Below, piece after piece: positions 51,812-60,909 of a DNA stretch of 64,000 nucleotides. Source of the DNA: Gracilimonas sp. (GTDB lineage Bacteria > Bacteroidota > Rhodothermia > Balneolales > Balneolaceae); assembly GCA_022450045.1 (NCBI GenBank), contig JAKURD010000001.1, positions 248,001 through 312,000 on the forward strand, written 5' to 3'. Numbering within the stretch: position 1 is the stretch's first letter; every line of letters begins with the position of its first letter. A program made the position numbers and the translations under genes. The notes below the pieces were generated by a model. That model had not been told where the DNA came from. It saw nothing but the letters and a program-made list of their open reading frames with translations, and made no database searches.

Positions 51812-52638
51812 TAACTCTGAGAGTTTTCGGAGCCTTCCATGGCTGGTGGGACGTTTGCAAGCTTACGCTGAGCTTCATCATGCAAATTCTCTACTTCACT
51901 TCTATACTCACTATCCGGGAAAAGCTGCAAGAATTTTTCGTAGGCTTCAATAGCATTGGAATATCGCTCTGCCTGGCGGGCGGTAATACTATTGTCAGCA
52001 TAGGTAATATATGTCTGGATCTGATCTACCAGTGACCTCTCTGCCCACTCTGTCTCGGGATATTGATCTATGGTCTTATCAAAATAAATGTTTGCTGCCC
52101 TGTAGCGGCCGGTTCTTACATAGAATTGTGCAGCTTCGTAAGATTTACGAGCCAATTTGTTTCTTAATTCATCAATTCGTTCGGCAGCTTCAGTAACTAA
52201 TTCAGAATCAGGAAAACGGTTATTGAATAACTGAAAGCGTTCTATGGCCCTGCGCGTTGAGGTTTGATCCAATTTATAGCGAGGACTCTGATGGTAATAA
52301 CTCATAGCGGCTTTAAATTCCGCATCCTGCCTTCGCGGATCTTGAGGGTACAAACTGACAAATCGATCATACTCGGATGCAGCCAAAAGATAACGACGTC
52401 CGTTGTAGTAACTTTCTGCCAGGTAATATTGGGCTTCCTGTCCATAATTTGTTCCCCGGCCTATTCGGGTTACCGTATTAAAAGCATCAGCAGCTTCGCT
52501 AAAATCTTCTTCTTCATACAATGCCATGGCCTTTTCATAGGCTACATCAACAGTGTCTCCCCGTTTAATAAGCTTATCGTTCTGGCAAGCATTGAAAAGA
52601 AATAGGAAACCAAATACAACTAAAAGTTTTTTACGCAT
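51811..52638 (-). CDS. bamD: Outer-membrane protein assembly factor BamD
   Basis: TPR lipoprotein of the BAM complex. The 275 residues start MRKKLLVVFGFLFLF with lipobox FNAC (Cys18); the in-frame extension to 52767 runs antisense through other sequence and lacks family features. Five TPR-like repeats include AYEKAMALYEEEDFSEAADA, AQYYLAESYYNGRRYLLAAS, ATYYHQ-like AAMSYYHQSPRY and NAIEAYEKFLQLFPDSEY. The C-terminal tail is Asn/Ser-rich. It is translationally coupled to nadD and 19 bp after the polyprenyl synthase. Confidence 0.92.
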   Translation of the reverse strand: MRKKLLVVFGFLFLFNACQNDKLIKRGDTVDVAYEKAMALYEEEDFSEAADAFNTVTRIGRGTNYGQEAQYYLAESYYNGRRYLLAASEYDRFVSLYPQDPRRQDAEFKAAMSYYHQSPRYKLDQTSTRRAIERFQLFNNRFPDSELVTEAAERIDELRNKLARKSYEAAQFYVRTGRYRAANIYFDKTIDQYPETEWAERSLVDQIQTYITYADNSITARQAERYSNAIEAYEKFLQLFPDSEYRSEVENLHDEAQRKLANVPPAMEGSENSQS

Positions 52639-52657
52639 TGAATAAATTTGTTCTGAT

Positions 52658-53653
52658 TTAGTGGTCACGATTCTGCAGAAAGATAAGAAGTTTTTCAAGC
52701 TCTTGTTGATATTCTGAAGATGTAAATTTGTTAAGCAGTTCAAAAGCTTTTTTATAATGCTGATCAATTTCTGCAGCTACATCTTTCAACACATTCAAGG
52801 TCTCCATAACATTTAAAACCTGTTCAACATTTTCAATTTTAGGATCATTGTCATTTAATGTATCCTGTATAAAAGCGGATTGCTCCTCATTTGCCCGTTC
52901 TAACGCAAGAATGGTAAGATATGTTTTCTTTCCCTCGAAAATATCCCCACCCGGACGTTTGCCAAATTTCTCAGGGTCAGCGGTAGCATCCAAATAGTCA
53001 TCCTGAATTTGAAAAGCAATCCCCATTTCATATCCAAGTTCGTGAAGTTCGCTTCTTTTTTGAGGTGAAGCGTGCGCGGATATAGCTCCCATTTCAAGCG
53101 CGGCGCTTAATAAGGCTGCGGTTTTCCCGGCGATCATCTGTATATATTCTTCGTGTTTTACGTGCTTACGTTCAACGAATTCCATGTCTAAGGCTTGCCC
53201 TTCACACACGGTGATTATGGCCTTGGAGAATACTTCATGAATGGCAGCGTACTCTTCTTTTGAGAAAGCAGCATTTTGGCCATAATAACTAAGCTGCCGG
53301 TATGCATCAGCAAACATCGCATCTCCGGAAAGTATAGCCGTGTTCTCATTCCATTTCTTGAAAACACTTGGCTCTCCTCTGCGGGTATCAGCACTATCCA
53401 TGATGTCATCATGAACCAATGTGAAATTGTGTAAGATCTCAACAGCTAAAGCGGCCGGCAGAGCATCGTTAAGATCGCCTTTACATAAACCGCATGCTAA
53501 AAAAGTCAACATAGGCCGAATACGTTTTCCTCCTACTGAAAGGGTATAGCGGTACGGCTCGTAGAGAGTTTTAGGATCACGAGGCAGGTCAAGCTCTTTC
53601 AATCCGTTTTCTATTTTGGCCAGTAAATGTTTTTGAAGGTCTGTCTTACTCAA
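52658..53653 (-). CDS. Polyprenyl diphosphate synthase (trans, short-chain type)
   Basis: Condenses IPP with allylic diphosphates. It has 331 residues. The first Asp-rich motif is VHDDIMDSADTRRG (DDIMD 82-86), GGKRIRP is at 41-47, and the second motif is IQDDYLDATAD. The residues before the first motif (NFTLVHDD) hold aromatic Phe at the -5 to -4 region, which favours shorter products (FPP/GGPP), but length cannot be fixed by eye. It is linked to fni upstream, which supplies DMAPP. Confidence 0.9.
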   Translation of the reverse strand: MSKTDLQKHLLAKIENGLKELDLPRDPKTLYEPYRYTLSVGGKRIRPMLTFLACGLCKGDLNDALPAALAVEILHNFTLVHDDIMDSADTRRGEPSVFKKWNENTAILSGDAMFADAYRQLSYYGQNAAFSKEEYAAIHEVFSKAIITVCEGQALDMEFVERKHVKHEEYIQMIAGKTAALLSAALEMGAISAHASPQKRSELHELGYEMGIAFQIQDDYLDATADPEKFGKRPGGDIFEGKKTYLTILALERANEEQSAFIQDTLNDNDPKIENVEQVLNVMETLNVLKDVAAEIDQHYKKAFELLNKFTSSEYQQELEKLLIFLQNRDH

Positions 53654-53701
53654 AGTTCTTTGTGTAGATGAGCGAAGAATATAAGAAAATTGGCTGACGG
53701 A

Positions 53702-54727
53702 TTAAGGTATTTTTCGCAGGTGAGAGGGATTCAATTCCTTTACTTGTTCGCACCCCAGCAATGTAAGAATGGTCTTGAGATCTTTTTCCCATTGAGAAAA
53801 CAGGTTGTCCAGTTCATTCAATCCGCCTTTCTTAATAGCTTTGATTACAGGCTGTGCGGTTGCCGTAAAATGAGCTCCCAAACAAAGCGACTTAGCCATA
53901 TCAAAAGCAGAGCGAATTCCCCCGGATGCTATGATCTCAAAACTGCGCTCCCATTCCAGTTTACTTAGCTGCTGCAAACATTCAGTGGTTGAAATTCCCC
54001 ATTCATCAAATTGATGATTAGCAGTTTCATTTGAGCTTCTGAAGTTTTCTACTTTAGCCCAGCTTGTCCCTCCCGCTCCTGCAATATCAATTACTTTAAC
54101 CCCTGCGTTCAACAAACGACGCGCCGTATGTTCATTAATTCCGGCTCCGGTCTCCTTTACTATGACCGGCCTATCAATGTCTTTAACCAATTGCTCTATG
54201 CCATTCAATATGCCTTTAAAATTCCGATCTCCTTCAGGCTGCATCAATTCCTGTAAGGGATTTAAGTGAACGATAACGGCATCAGCCTCAATCGAATCAA
54301 TTAGTTTACTGATCTTTACAGAGCCAAGTCCGCCAATGAGTTGTACCCCACCAATATTTGAACATATAAAAGCATTAGGGGCTTTTTTACGGACAACTGA
54401 AAAGGTGTCGGTAAGGCTTTCATCTTCCAGCATAGCTCGTTGACTTCCAACTCCAAATGGAAGATTATTATATTCACAAAATTCGGCTATAATAGCATTC
54501 GCCGGTCCGGCATCTGCATAGCCACCCGTCATGGAAGAAACAAATAGGGGGAATCGAAAAGTTCTTCCAAGTAAGGTTTTCTCTGTTGAAACATCATTAA
54601 AATTTACTTCAGGGAGCGCATTATGAATGAATTTAAAGCGTTCAAATCCTGTATCCTGAACATATTGAGTGCCGTCGGTTACAGTAAGCTCTACGTGGTC
54701 TTTCTTTCGATCTCTGATGTCTGTCAT
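53702..54727 (-). CDS. fni: Type 2 isopentenyl-diphosphate delta-isomerase (FMN-dependent)
   Basis: Interconverts IPP and DMAPP. The 341 residues have an N-terminal RKKDHVELT, the FMN-binding barrel SSMTGGYADAGP, GVGSQRAML, VHLNPLQELMQPEGDRNF (with the catalytic-site QPEGD), VKETGAGI, DIAGAGGTSWAKVE and IASGGIRSAFDMAKSLCLGA. All family motifs are intact. It needs FMN, NADPH and Mg2+. It is 48 bp before the prenyl synthase in the same direction. The upstream 294 bp hold repeat copy C. Confidence 0.95.
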   Translation of the reverse strand: MTDIRDRKKDHVELTVTDGTQYVQDTGFERFKFIHNALPEVNFNDVSTEKTLLGRTFRFPLFVSSMTGGYADAGPANAIIAEFCEYNNLPFGVGSQRAMLEDESLTDTFSVVRKKAPNAFICSNIGGVQLIGGLGSVKISKLIDSIEADAVIVHLNPLQELMQPEGDRNFKGILNGIEQLVKDIDRPVIVKETGAGINEHTARRLLNAGVKVIDIAGAGGTSWAKVENFRSSNETANHQFDEWGISTTECLQQLSKLEWERSFEIIASGGIRSAFDMAKSLCLGAHFTATAQPVIKAIKKGGLNELDNLFSQWEKDLKTILTLLGCEQVKELNPSHLRKIP

Positions 54728-54776
54728 AAAAGTAAATTGCTGCTATTCTTAAAAAAATACAACGCAGGATTGTAAA

Positions 54777-54973
54777 TTAACGTGAATTCGACATAAAGAC
54801 TATCTGTTGAGTACGTTGAACGGTCATTTCGCGGCGAATGCCCGAAATCTTATGGCTGGTCAGGTAGCGAATACGGAATTTATGACCACTATTAGATTCC
54901 CGTCTCCACGGGAATGCCCACAAACATCCATTTTTATCCTTTTAACTTAGTTCTTATCTCGAACTCACGTTAA
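54777..54973 (+). repeat. 197-bp inverted-repeat element, copy C (best-preserved ends)
   Basis: Begins TTAACGTGAATTCGACATAA and ends with the imperfect reverse complement (TTAACGTGAGTTCGAGATAA read backwards); 22 of the outer 26 positions match. The internal palindrome ATTCCCGTCTCCACGGGAAT is at about 54896-54915. It is flanked by A/T-rich sequence (GTAAA before, ATTATA after). It lies between fni and the BioC-like gene. There is no ORF inside. Confidence 0.9.
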
Positions 54974-55021
54974 ATTATACCTGACTGAATTCAAAAAAGT
55001 GTTTACAATACATCATTTTCC

Positions 55022-55807
55022 CTAATTTTTCTTTGCGGCCAAATATACAATATGCCATTTTACTTTCACCTTCCCGGTGGTTTTCTTATCCCAGTGATCG
55101 GTAAGCAGCTTAAATTGTTTTGTACTTAGCGATTTATTCAAAATACTGGTAGAGGCCCCGATACTTTTAAGGTGCCGGAAAAAATCCACAGAAGAATCAA
55201 ATTCCTTAAAAAGATCGTTTTCATAATAATCAATCTGCACAGGCCCCATAGATAGCTTTACAACCACCTCTTCCACATCAGGTAATGGATTCGCAGTATG
55301 AGGAAGCCCCAATTCCAGGCAATTTTCATACCATTTGGGGAAGGAATGATTTCCGGGAAATGAAGTTAACATAATCCCACCATTCAGTAATGATTCTACC
55401 AGGTTATGCAGGCTTAGAGAAGTATCTTTAAACCAGTGTGCTGCAAAATTGCTGATCACCAACGCAAATTCCTGTGAATCAGCCTTAAACTCATTCACAT
55501 CTAATTGACGAAACTCTACGTTGTCAGTGGCAACACCTTGTTCAGCAAGTGCTGCTTTACAAAATTCAAGCATCTTTTGAGAAGCATCGGTTACGATCAG
55601 CTTCCTGTCTGGGAATTTCTTAATAAGTTTTGAGGTTAAGAATCCCGTACCACAACCAACTTCCAGGATCGATCCTGAAGGCAGGGTTTCCTTCCACGGA
55701 ATAAGTGATGAGATCAGCCCTTCTGCTACTTTAAACTGGATCTCAGCTTCACGGTGATAGGCTTTCGCCCGCTCACCAAATACTTCTGCTACTTTATTGA
55801 TAGTATT
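55022..55807 (-). CDS. BioC-like SAM-dependent methyltransferase, start codon not identifiable
   Basis: The frame is open for 261 codons from the stop TAG at 55808-55810 to 55022. It encodes a full class I methyltransferase: NTINKVAEVFGERAKAYHRE, motif I ILEVGCGTGFLT, motif II LIVTDASQKMLEF, FALVISNFAAHWF and the BioC-type FFRHLKSIGAS. The expected protein would begin at NTINKV, but there is no ATG, GTG or TTG there. The first ATG (55573) is after motif II and would give a non-functional fragment of 183 residues. An ATC at 55801 or a changed codon at the TAG are the alternatives. BioC makes the pimeloyl precursor of biotin; no other bio gene is nearby. Confidence 0.65.
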   Translation of the reverse strand, partial: NTINKVAEVFGERAKAYHREAEIQFKVAEGLISSLIPWKETLPSGSILEVGCGTGFLTSKLIKKFPDRKLIVTDASQKMLEFCKAALAEQGVATDNVEFRQLDVNEFKADSQEFALVISNFAAHWFKDTSLSLHNLVESLLNGGIMLTSFPGNHSFPKWYENCLELGLPHTANPLPDVEEVVVKLSMGPVQIDYYENDLFKEFDSSVDFFRHLKSIGASTSILNKSLSTKQFKLLTDHWDKKTTGKVKVKWHIVYLAAKKN

Positions 55808-55819
55808 CTAAGTTTTTTA

Positions 55820-56923
55820 CTAAAGATTAGGATCTGCACGTTCATTAGTCCAGGTAGAATCAGACTGGAAGGTTCTTCCCATTGCCCGAAACTGGCGCAC
55901 AAATGGCAGTTTTTTTCGTACACTTGGGGCAAATTGGCTGTAATCCACCATAAACAAACGGTTTGTATCAGGATCATAGTAGGTAAAATTAACAAAAGGA
56001 CCTCCCATCAAGCCGTTCACCATGTACCATGTTCCCCGGGTTTCATATGTTATAAGCCTTCCCATTTGAAAAGATTCGGTTTCTATAGGCCTTCTTACCT
56101 GATCGTTTATGTATGTTTGAACGTACATGGAATCTCTCGCCCCTTTAATGAATTGCTTTTGAAGAGAATCTCGGGTGGCAATAATCCAATCCTGATCTAA
56201 GAAAGAGATATCATCTACATTGTTTAAGTGCCAGGTCCACATCCAGCGATCGTTTTCAGGTAGGAATCTGCGGAAACTATGGAAATTCAGCGTATCAATG
56301 TTCTTAATGTAATCATGTTGTATGCGAACTTTATACCCGTGATTTTCCCACAGAGAATCTGAATATTGAGTTTGTTCATAGCGTTCGTAAACAAAATACT
56401 CCCATCTGGCAAGTTCTTTCTCAAGCATATCGCTAAGGAGAGATTTTTCAGTATTTCTGATCTTCTGTGCCAATACAGAATCAGAAGTAGAAGTTAAGAT
56501 GAGCGCATATTGATCTTTATACCATTGATCTTCAAAAGGAAAAGCAAAACTCTCCCCTGCTCTTACCCGCTGCTCGATGTTTTCATCAAGAAAACCGCGT
56601 ATTTGGCGGCCGGTATTGGAATCTTCATCAATGGGTGCGGCAAAAATAATATTTTTTTGGTTTCTGATACGTTCCAGATGATCCTGGGATCGGATATGAG
56701 TGAATCTGAGATCGTAATAAGGTTCACCATTAGGAACGGTCAAGACCCATTTACCAAATACATCTCGGATGGCTTCGGCGGTTTCACTTTCCCATTGAGT
56801 TGAATCCATTACAACAACTACCTCCCGGGTATTACCATCAGCTACAGGACGATAATCCCCGTCGCAAGAAATAAATAATAGAACAAAAGCGGATGCTATA
56901 AGTGATAAATATGTACGCTTCAT
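55820..56923 (-). CDS. DUF4837 family lipoprotein
   Basis: A 367-residue lipoprotein. The signal peptide MKRTYLSLIASAFVLLFISC puts the lipidated Cys at 20. The mature start PVADGNTREVVVVMDSTQWE and the C-terminal YETRGTWYMVNGLMGGPFVN with DPDTNRLFMVDYSQFAPS fit the Bacteroidota DUF4837 family as I remember it. Function unknown; the cell-envelope location follows from the lipobox. It starts 9 bp after trpA and so may be transcribed with the trp operon. The methyltransferase frame follows 12 bp later. Confidence 0.72.
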   Translation of the reverse strand: MKRTYLSLIASAFVLLFISCDGDYRPVADGNTREVVVVMDSTQWESETAEAIRDVFGKWVLTVPNGEPYYDLRFTHIRSQDHLERIRNQKNIIFAAPIDEDSNTGRQIRGFLDENIEQRVRAGESFAFPFEDQWYKDQYALILTSTSDSVLAQKIRNTEKSLLSDMLEKELARWEYFVYERYEQTQYSDSLWENHGYKVRIQHDYIKNIDTLNFHSFRRFLPENDRWMWTWHLNNVDDISFLDQDWIIATRDSLQKQFIKGARDSMYVQTYINDQVRRPIETESFQMGRLITYETRGTWYMVNGLMGGPFVNFTYYDPDTNRLFMVDYSQFAPSVRKKLPFVRQFRAMGRTFQSDSTWTNERADPNL

Positions 56924-56932
56924 AATTACGAA

Positions 56933-57730
56933 TTAGTTTCCAAATTTAAGTGAATGAACGAAGGAGAATAGCTCAGATTGCCATCCCTCATTCGGGTAGT
57001 GTGTTTTGATAGTATCAATTAAGGCACTTCCAACAATAAATCCATCGGCATTTGATGCGATACTCTTAGCATCTTTATATGATTTAATTCCAAAGCCCAC
57101 CATTACGGGGTTCGTTGTAATATTGGCACGAACCCGTTCTATAAAACGCGAAACCGACTTTGAAACTTCATCACCATCCCGGGCACCGGTTACACCCGTC
57201 ACGGAAACGCAATATACAAATCCCTGGGAGTTTTCATCAGCCAGTTTCATTCGGGCATCTGATGTATTTGGCGCTACAAGGTGAATGACATCCAAGCTAT
57301 TCTTTTTTGCATGCTCTTTTATCATACCATCTTCTTCTAAAGGAATATCGGGGATGATCAATCCATCAACGCCCGCTTCAGCTGCTTTTTGGGTAAAGTT
57401 TTGGACGCCATACCTCAAAACAGGATTCATGTAACCCATCAGGATGATCGGAATCTCAGACTCTTTTCGAACTTTTTGTACCATCCGAAATATCCTATTC
57501 ATGGTGATGCCGTTTTGGATAGCAACATCACTGGAATGTTGAATGGTGGGACCATCAGCTAAGGGATCACTGAATGGCATTCCGAGCTCTATGATATCAG
57601 CTCCATTCTTTTCAAATCCTAAGATCAGGTCTGTTGTAGAATCCAGATCAGGATAACCGGCAGTAATGAAAAGACCCATCAGTTTTTCATTGTCTTTTCT
57701 ATTCTTAAATACGCTTTGAATTCGGTTCAT
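56933..57730 (-). CDS. trpA: Tryptophan synthase alpha chain
   Basis: Cleaves indole-3-glycerol phosphate to indole. The 265 residues have catalytic E48 (IIELGMPFSDPLADG) and D59, and the phosphate-binding VGFGIKSYKDAKS and GFIVGSALID. It is last of the trp genes. A 114-bp gap to trpB is filled by an inverted-repeat element. Confidence 0.96.
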   Translation of the reverse strand: MNRIQSVFKNRKDNEKLMGLFITAGYPDLDSTTDLILGFEKNGADIIELGMPFSDPLADGPTIQHSSDVAIQNGITMNRIFRMVQKVRKESEIPIILMGYMNPVLRYGVQNFTQKAAEAGVDGLIIPDIPLEEDGMIKEHAKKNSLDVIHLVAPNTSDARMKLADENSQGFVYCVSVTGVTGARDGDEVSKSVSRFIERVRANITTNPVMVGFGIKSYKDAKSIASNADGFIVGSALIDTIKTHYPNEGWQSELFSFVHSLKFGN

Positions 57731-57750
57731 GCTTTAAAAATATTTGGTTA

Positions 57751-57844
57751 TGGAAACCGGATAACACAGATTGAGCGGAAAGTCACCGGTAAATATTTAA
57801 AACAGTGATCATCCGCCATATCTGCGTCATCTGTGTTCAATTCC
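57751..57844. repeat. CGGAT-rich inverted-repeat element, trpB-trpA gap
   Basis: The left half GGAAACCGGATAACACAGAT and the right half CATCTGTGTTCAATTCC are imperfect reverse complements around an AAATATTTAAAA centre. The right edge directly abuts the trpB stop codon. Related elements are at 59077 and 60867. Confidence 0.75.
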
Positions 57845-59062
57845 TTAGTCTTCTTCACGAATATATTCTGAAATAGTGCCCATATCTTTATCTCCTCTTC
57901 CGGAGAGATTTAAGACTACAATTTCATCTTCTGAAGTTTTGGGCATCAAATTCTCTAACCAGGCAAAAGCATGAGCGGTTTCCAGTGCGGGAATAATCCC
58001 TTCGGTTTCTGACAATAATTTGACGGCTTTCATAGCCTCTTCATCTGTAACCGCTTTGTATTCAACCCTCCCCAAATCTTTAAGATGCGCATGCTCAGGC
58101 CCAACTCCCGGGTAATCCAATCCTGCACTTATTGAGTGTGCCAACTCGATTTGTCCTTCTTCACTTTGCAGTAAATAGCTGAGCGAGCCGTGCAAAATTC
58201 CGGGAGTCCCCTTACTCATAGTAGCTGCCGTTTTACCGGAATCGACACCAAATCCGGCTGCTTCAATCCCTATGATCTTCACGTTTTCATCGTCTATAAA
58301 AGGATAGAAGAATCCAATGGCGTTTGAGCCTCCCCCCACACAAGCCACTAAATAATCCGGTTTTCTCCCTTCAGCTTTGTCAATCTGTTCCATAGTCTCA
58401 TTTCCGATCACTTCATGGAAATAGCGAACCATCATGGGGTATGGGTGGGGGCCTACCACTGAACCAATGATATAGAATGTAGTATCCACATTGGTTACCC
58501 AGTCACGGATGGCTTCGTTAGTGGCATCTTTTAGCGTTTTTGAGCCACTTGTAACGCTTCGGACTTCTGCTCCCAACAATCGCATGCGATCTACATTCAA
58601 TTTTTGGCGGATCATATCCTCTTCCCCCATATATACAATACACTCCAAACCAAATTTAGCGCAAGCCGTTGCTGTGGCCACTCCATGCTGGCCTGCACCC
58701 GTTTCTGCTATAATACGCTTCTTGCCCATTCTGCGGGCAAGCAAAACCTGCCCGATGGCATTGTTGATCTTATGAGCACCGGTGTGACAAAGGTCTTCTC
58801 GCTTCAGATAGATCTTGGCCTTTCCGTAATGTTCAGTCAACCGGTTGGCATAGGTGAGTTTTGTAGGCCTGCCCACATATTCATCCAACAATCCTGCTAA
58901 CTCTTTTTGGAACTCAGGATCATCTTTGGCTTTGTTAAACTCTTCCTCCAGTTCCTGGATAGCGGGAATGAGAATTTCAGGAACGAATTTCCCTCCAAAT
59001 TGGCCATAATAACCCTTTGAATCAGGAAAGTTGTATGTCTTTTTTTTGGTTTTTGTGGTCAT
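57845..59062 (-). CDS. trpB: Tryptophan synthase beta chain
   Basis: PLP enzyme joining indole and serine. The 405 residues start [20 protein letters not shown] at 59062; the upstream in-frame GTG at 59092 lies in the repeat. The PLP lysine is K98 in CHTGAHKIN. Also present are [22 protein letters not shown] and LSGRGDKDM. It is a complete TrpB1-type protein. Confidence 0.96.
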   Translation of the reverse strand: MTTKTKKKTYNFPDSKGYYGQFGGKFVPEILIPAIQELEEEFNKAKDDPEFQKELAGLLDEYVGRPTKLTYANRLTEHYGKAKIYLKREDLCHTGAHKINNAIGQVLLARRMGKKRIIAETGAGQHGVATATACAKFGLECIVYMGEEDMIRQKLNVDRMRLLGAEVRSVTSGSKTLKDATNEAIRDWVTNVDTTFYIIGSVVGPHPYPMMVRYFHEVIGNETMEQIDKAEGRKPDYLVACVGGGSNAIGFFYPFIDDENVKIIGIEAAGFGVDSGKTAATMSKGTPGILHGSLSYLLQSEEGQIELAHSISAGLDYPGVGPEHAHLKDLGRVEYKAVTDEEAMKAVKLLSETEGIIPALETAHAFAWLENLMPKTSEDEIVVLNLSGRGDKDMGTISEYIREED

Positions 59063-59076
59063 ATTAAATGGTTTAT

Positions 59077-59168
59077 GGAACGCGGATGACACAGATAAGC
59101 TGGATAGTCACGGATCATTTTAAAATCCGCGACTATCCGTAAAATCCGCATCATCCTTGTTCTATTCC
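59077..59168. repeat. CGGAT-rich inverted-repeat element, trpF-trpB gap
   Basis: GGAACGCGGATGACACAGAT on the left and CGCATCATCCTTGTTCTATT on the right are imperfect reverse complements, with ATAGTCACGGAT and ATCCGCGACTAT as the inner arms (about 59105-59136) around a TTTTAAA centre. The right edge contains the trpF stop codon (59162-59164). Confidence 0.8.
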
Positions 59169-59818
59169 TTAGTTTCTAATGCTTTCATATTATCCATAAA
59201 GTCTTCGATCTTACCGAAGTCTTTGAGTCCCGGCTTTTGTTCCAGGCTGCTGGAAACGTCAACAGCAAAGGGCTGAACCATCTCGATGGCTTCTTTGATG
59301 TTATCCGCACTCAAACCTCCGGAGAGAAAAAATGGGATATCGTCTCCAATCTCTTTCAGGAAATTCCAATCAAAGGTTGTGCCGGTTCCACCCCATTTTC
59401 CTTCAGTCTTTGTATCAAACAACAAGTAATCGGATACTTCTTCATATTGCTCGATCTGATGCTTCAAGAGATAATCAACGGTTTCCTCTTCAATATGGAT
59501 AACTTTTATAATAGGTTTCTCAATAAGTCCGCAATACTCGACAGATTCATCTCCATGAAGTTGCACATAGTCTAAACCCGTTTCCCTGGCAATTCGGTTC
59601 ACATCATCTAACGGCTGATTCACAAACACACCTACTTTCTCGGGCCCTTCAATCCAATTTATGATCGCCCCCGCTTCTCCGGGTTCGATGTATCGGGGGC
59701 TCTTTTCGTAAAAAATGAATCCCAAGTAATCTACCAGAGCTCCCGCGGCAAAACGGGCATCTTCCAGGTTGGTTATCCCGCAGATCTTAATTTTAGTTCG
59801 TTCTTTTTCGTAACTCAT
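59162..59818 (-). CDS. trpF: Phosphoribosylanthranilate isomerase
   Basis: The 218 residues have an N-terminal KICGITNLEDARFA with the catalytic Cys, GFIFYEKSPRYI, VQLHGDESVEYC and, at the C terminus, the phosphate-binding FFLSGGLSADNIKEAI and DVSSSLEQKPGLKD. It is 3 bp after trpC. The C terminus MKALETKE ends at a TAG lying inside the repeat. Confidence 0.95.
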   Translation of the reverse strand: MSYEKERTKIKICGITNLEDARFAAGALVDYLGFIFYEKSPRYIEPGEAGAIINWIEGPEKVGVFVNQPLDDVNRIARETGLDYVQLHGDESVEYCGLIEKPIIKVIHIEEETVDYLLKHQIEQYEEVSDYLLFDTKTEGKWGGTGTTFDWNFLKEIGDDIPFFLSGGLSADNIKEAIEMVQPFAVDVSSSLEQKPGLKDFGKIEDFMDNMKALETKE

Positions 59819-59821
59819 TAA

Positions 59822-60634
59822 CTAACTGTATTGCTTTTTAAATTCTTCTTCGGTTTGCTCAAGCAACTTTTTCACGGTTTGTCCGGGGTCTTTTTGCCTC
59901 ATAAAATATTCACCGATCAAAGCAGAGTGAATTCCTTTTTTCTGTAATAAAGCCAGATCTTCCCCGGTAGATAAACCACTTTCAGAAACCAATACCGTTT
60001 CTTCAGGAGCTTGTTGCAGAAGTGAAATCCCGCGATGGACATCCACTTCAAAGTTCTTCAGATCACGGTTGTTCACTCCTAAAATATCCACCATGTCAAA
60101 GTTGATTCGGTCAAGATCATCCTGATCATAGCATTCAACTAAAGCGTCTAATCCAAACTCTTTGGCAGCATGGATGAGTTCTTCAAGCTGCTTTCCTTCT
60201 GTTATAGCTACTATGATCAACACGGCATCCGCGCCATAAGCCCGTGCTTCTTTGACCTGATAGGGATCGATGATGAAATCCTTTCGGAGTAATGGCAGTT
60301 GAGTACGTTTTGAAATGGCCTCTAAGTATTCCAAATCACCTTTGAAAAACGGTTCATCGGTCAACACTGAAATAGCAGCAGCCCCTCCCTGCTCATATCT
60401 GAGGGCAATATCAATTGGGTCAAAATCAGGCCGGATAATGCCTTTTGACGGAGAAGCTTTTTTTACCTCGGTGATAATGGAAACGGAGTCGGTTCCACTC
60501 AAGGCCTTTTTGAAGGACAGACGTTCTTTCTCAAATTCCTCAAAGGAATTGAAATCAGAGAAGGAAACCTCTCGCTTGCGCTTAGTGAGGTCTTCAGCTG
60601 TTTTCTCGGTTATTTTTTCTAAAATGTTACTCAT
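59822..60634 (-). CDS. trpC: Indole-3-glycerol phosphate synthase
   Basis: The 270 residues have the IGPS signatures ITEVKKASPSKGII, AISVLTDEPFFKGDLEYLE, PLLRKDFIIDPYQV, LVECYD, LGVNNRDLKNFEVD and VSESGLSTGEDL. It is separate from TrpF, not fused as in E. coli. It is preceded by a 277-bp gap to trpD containing repeat sequence. Confidence 0.96.
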   Translation of the reverse strand: MSNILEKITEKTAEDLTKRKREVSFSDFNSFEEFEKERLSFKKALSGTDSVSIITEVKKASPSKGIIRPDFDPIDIALRYEQGGAAAISVLTDEPFFKGDLEYLEAISKRTQLPLLRKDFIIDPYQVKEARAYGADAVLIIVAITEGKQLEELIHAAKEFGLDALVECYDQDDLDRINFDMVDILGVNNRDLKNFEVDVHRGISLLQQAPEETVLVSESGLSTGEDLALLQKKGIHSALIGEYFMRQKDPGQTVKKLLEQTEEEFKKQYS

Positions 60635-60800
60635 TAAATTTAATCCTAATTCTCGAAGTTCTCATTACGAAGTTATTGCTTCGCAATGCATACAAAGAGA
60701 CTCCAGCTTCCAGTTTACTGCCAATGGCACCAAAATTGCGCAACCTCCGATGAACATCTGTACACTAAAAATATTCGGGTAGAGGTTTTTTCTATTTCTT

Positions 60801-60818
60801 CCCCGACTAAAGTCGGGG
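60801..60818. repeat. GC-rich hairpin in trpD-trpC gap
   Basis: CCCCGACT (60801-60808) and AGTCGGGG (60811-60818) form a perfect 8-bp stem with a 2-nt turn. It is followed by GCTACAATCAGTCATACC. This resembles REP-like AGTCGGGG hairpins common in Bacteroidota intergenic DNA. The gap 60635-60866 otherwise reads as degenerate repeat sequence with no ORF. Confidence 0.6.
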
Positions 60819-60866
60819 GCTACAATCAGTCATACCTACGAGATTTTGTTTTGTCACAATTTCAAT

Positions 60867-60909
60867 AATCAGCGAATATCCGCAACATCCGCTTTATCCG
60901 CGTTCTATT
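60867..60909. repeat. Half copy of the CGGAT-rich element, trpD-trpC gap
   Basis: GCGAATATCCGCAACATCC with GCTTTATCCGCGTTCTATT corresponds to the right half of the elements at 57751 and 59077; the left half is missing. The right edge lies 2 bp from the trpD stop codon. Confidence 0.7.

Noticed and set aside
52639..52767. N-terminal extension of bamD
   Set aside because: It overlaps the polyprenyl synthase gene and would bury the lipoprotein signal peptide.
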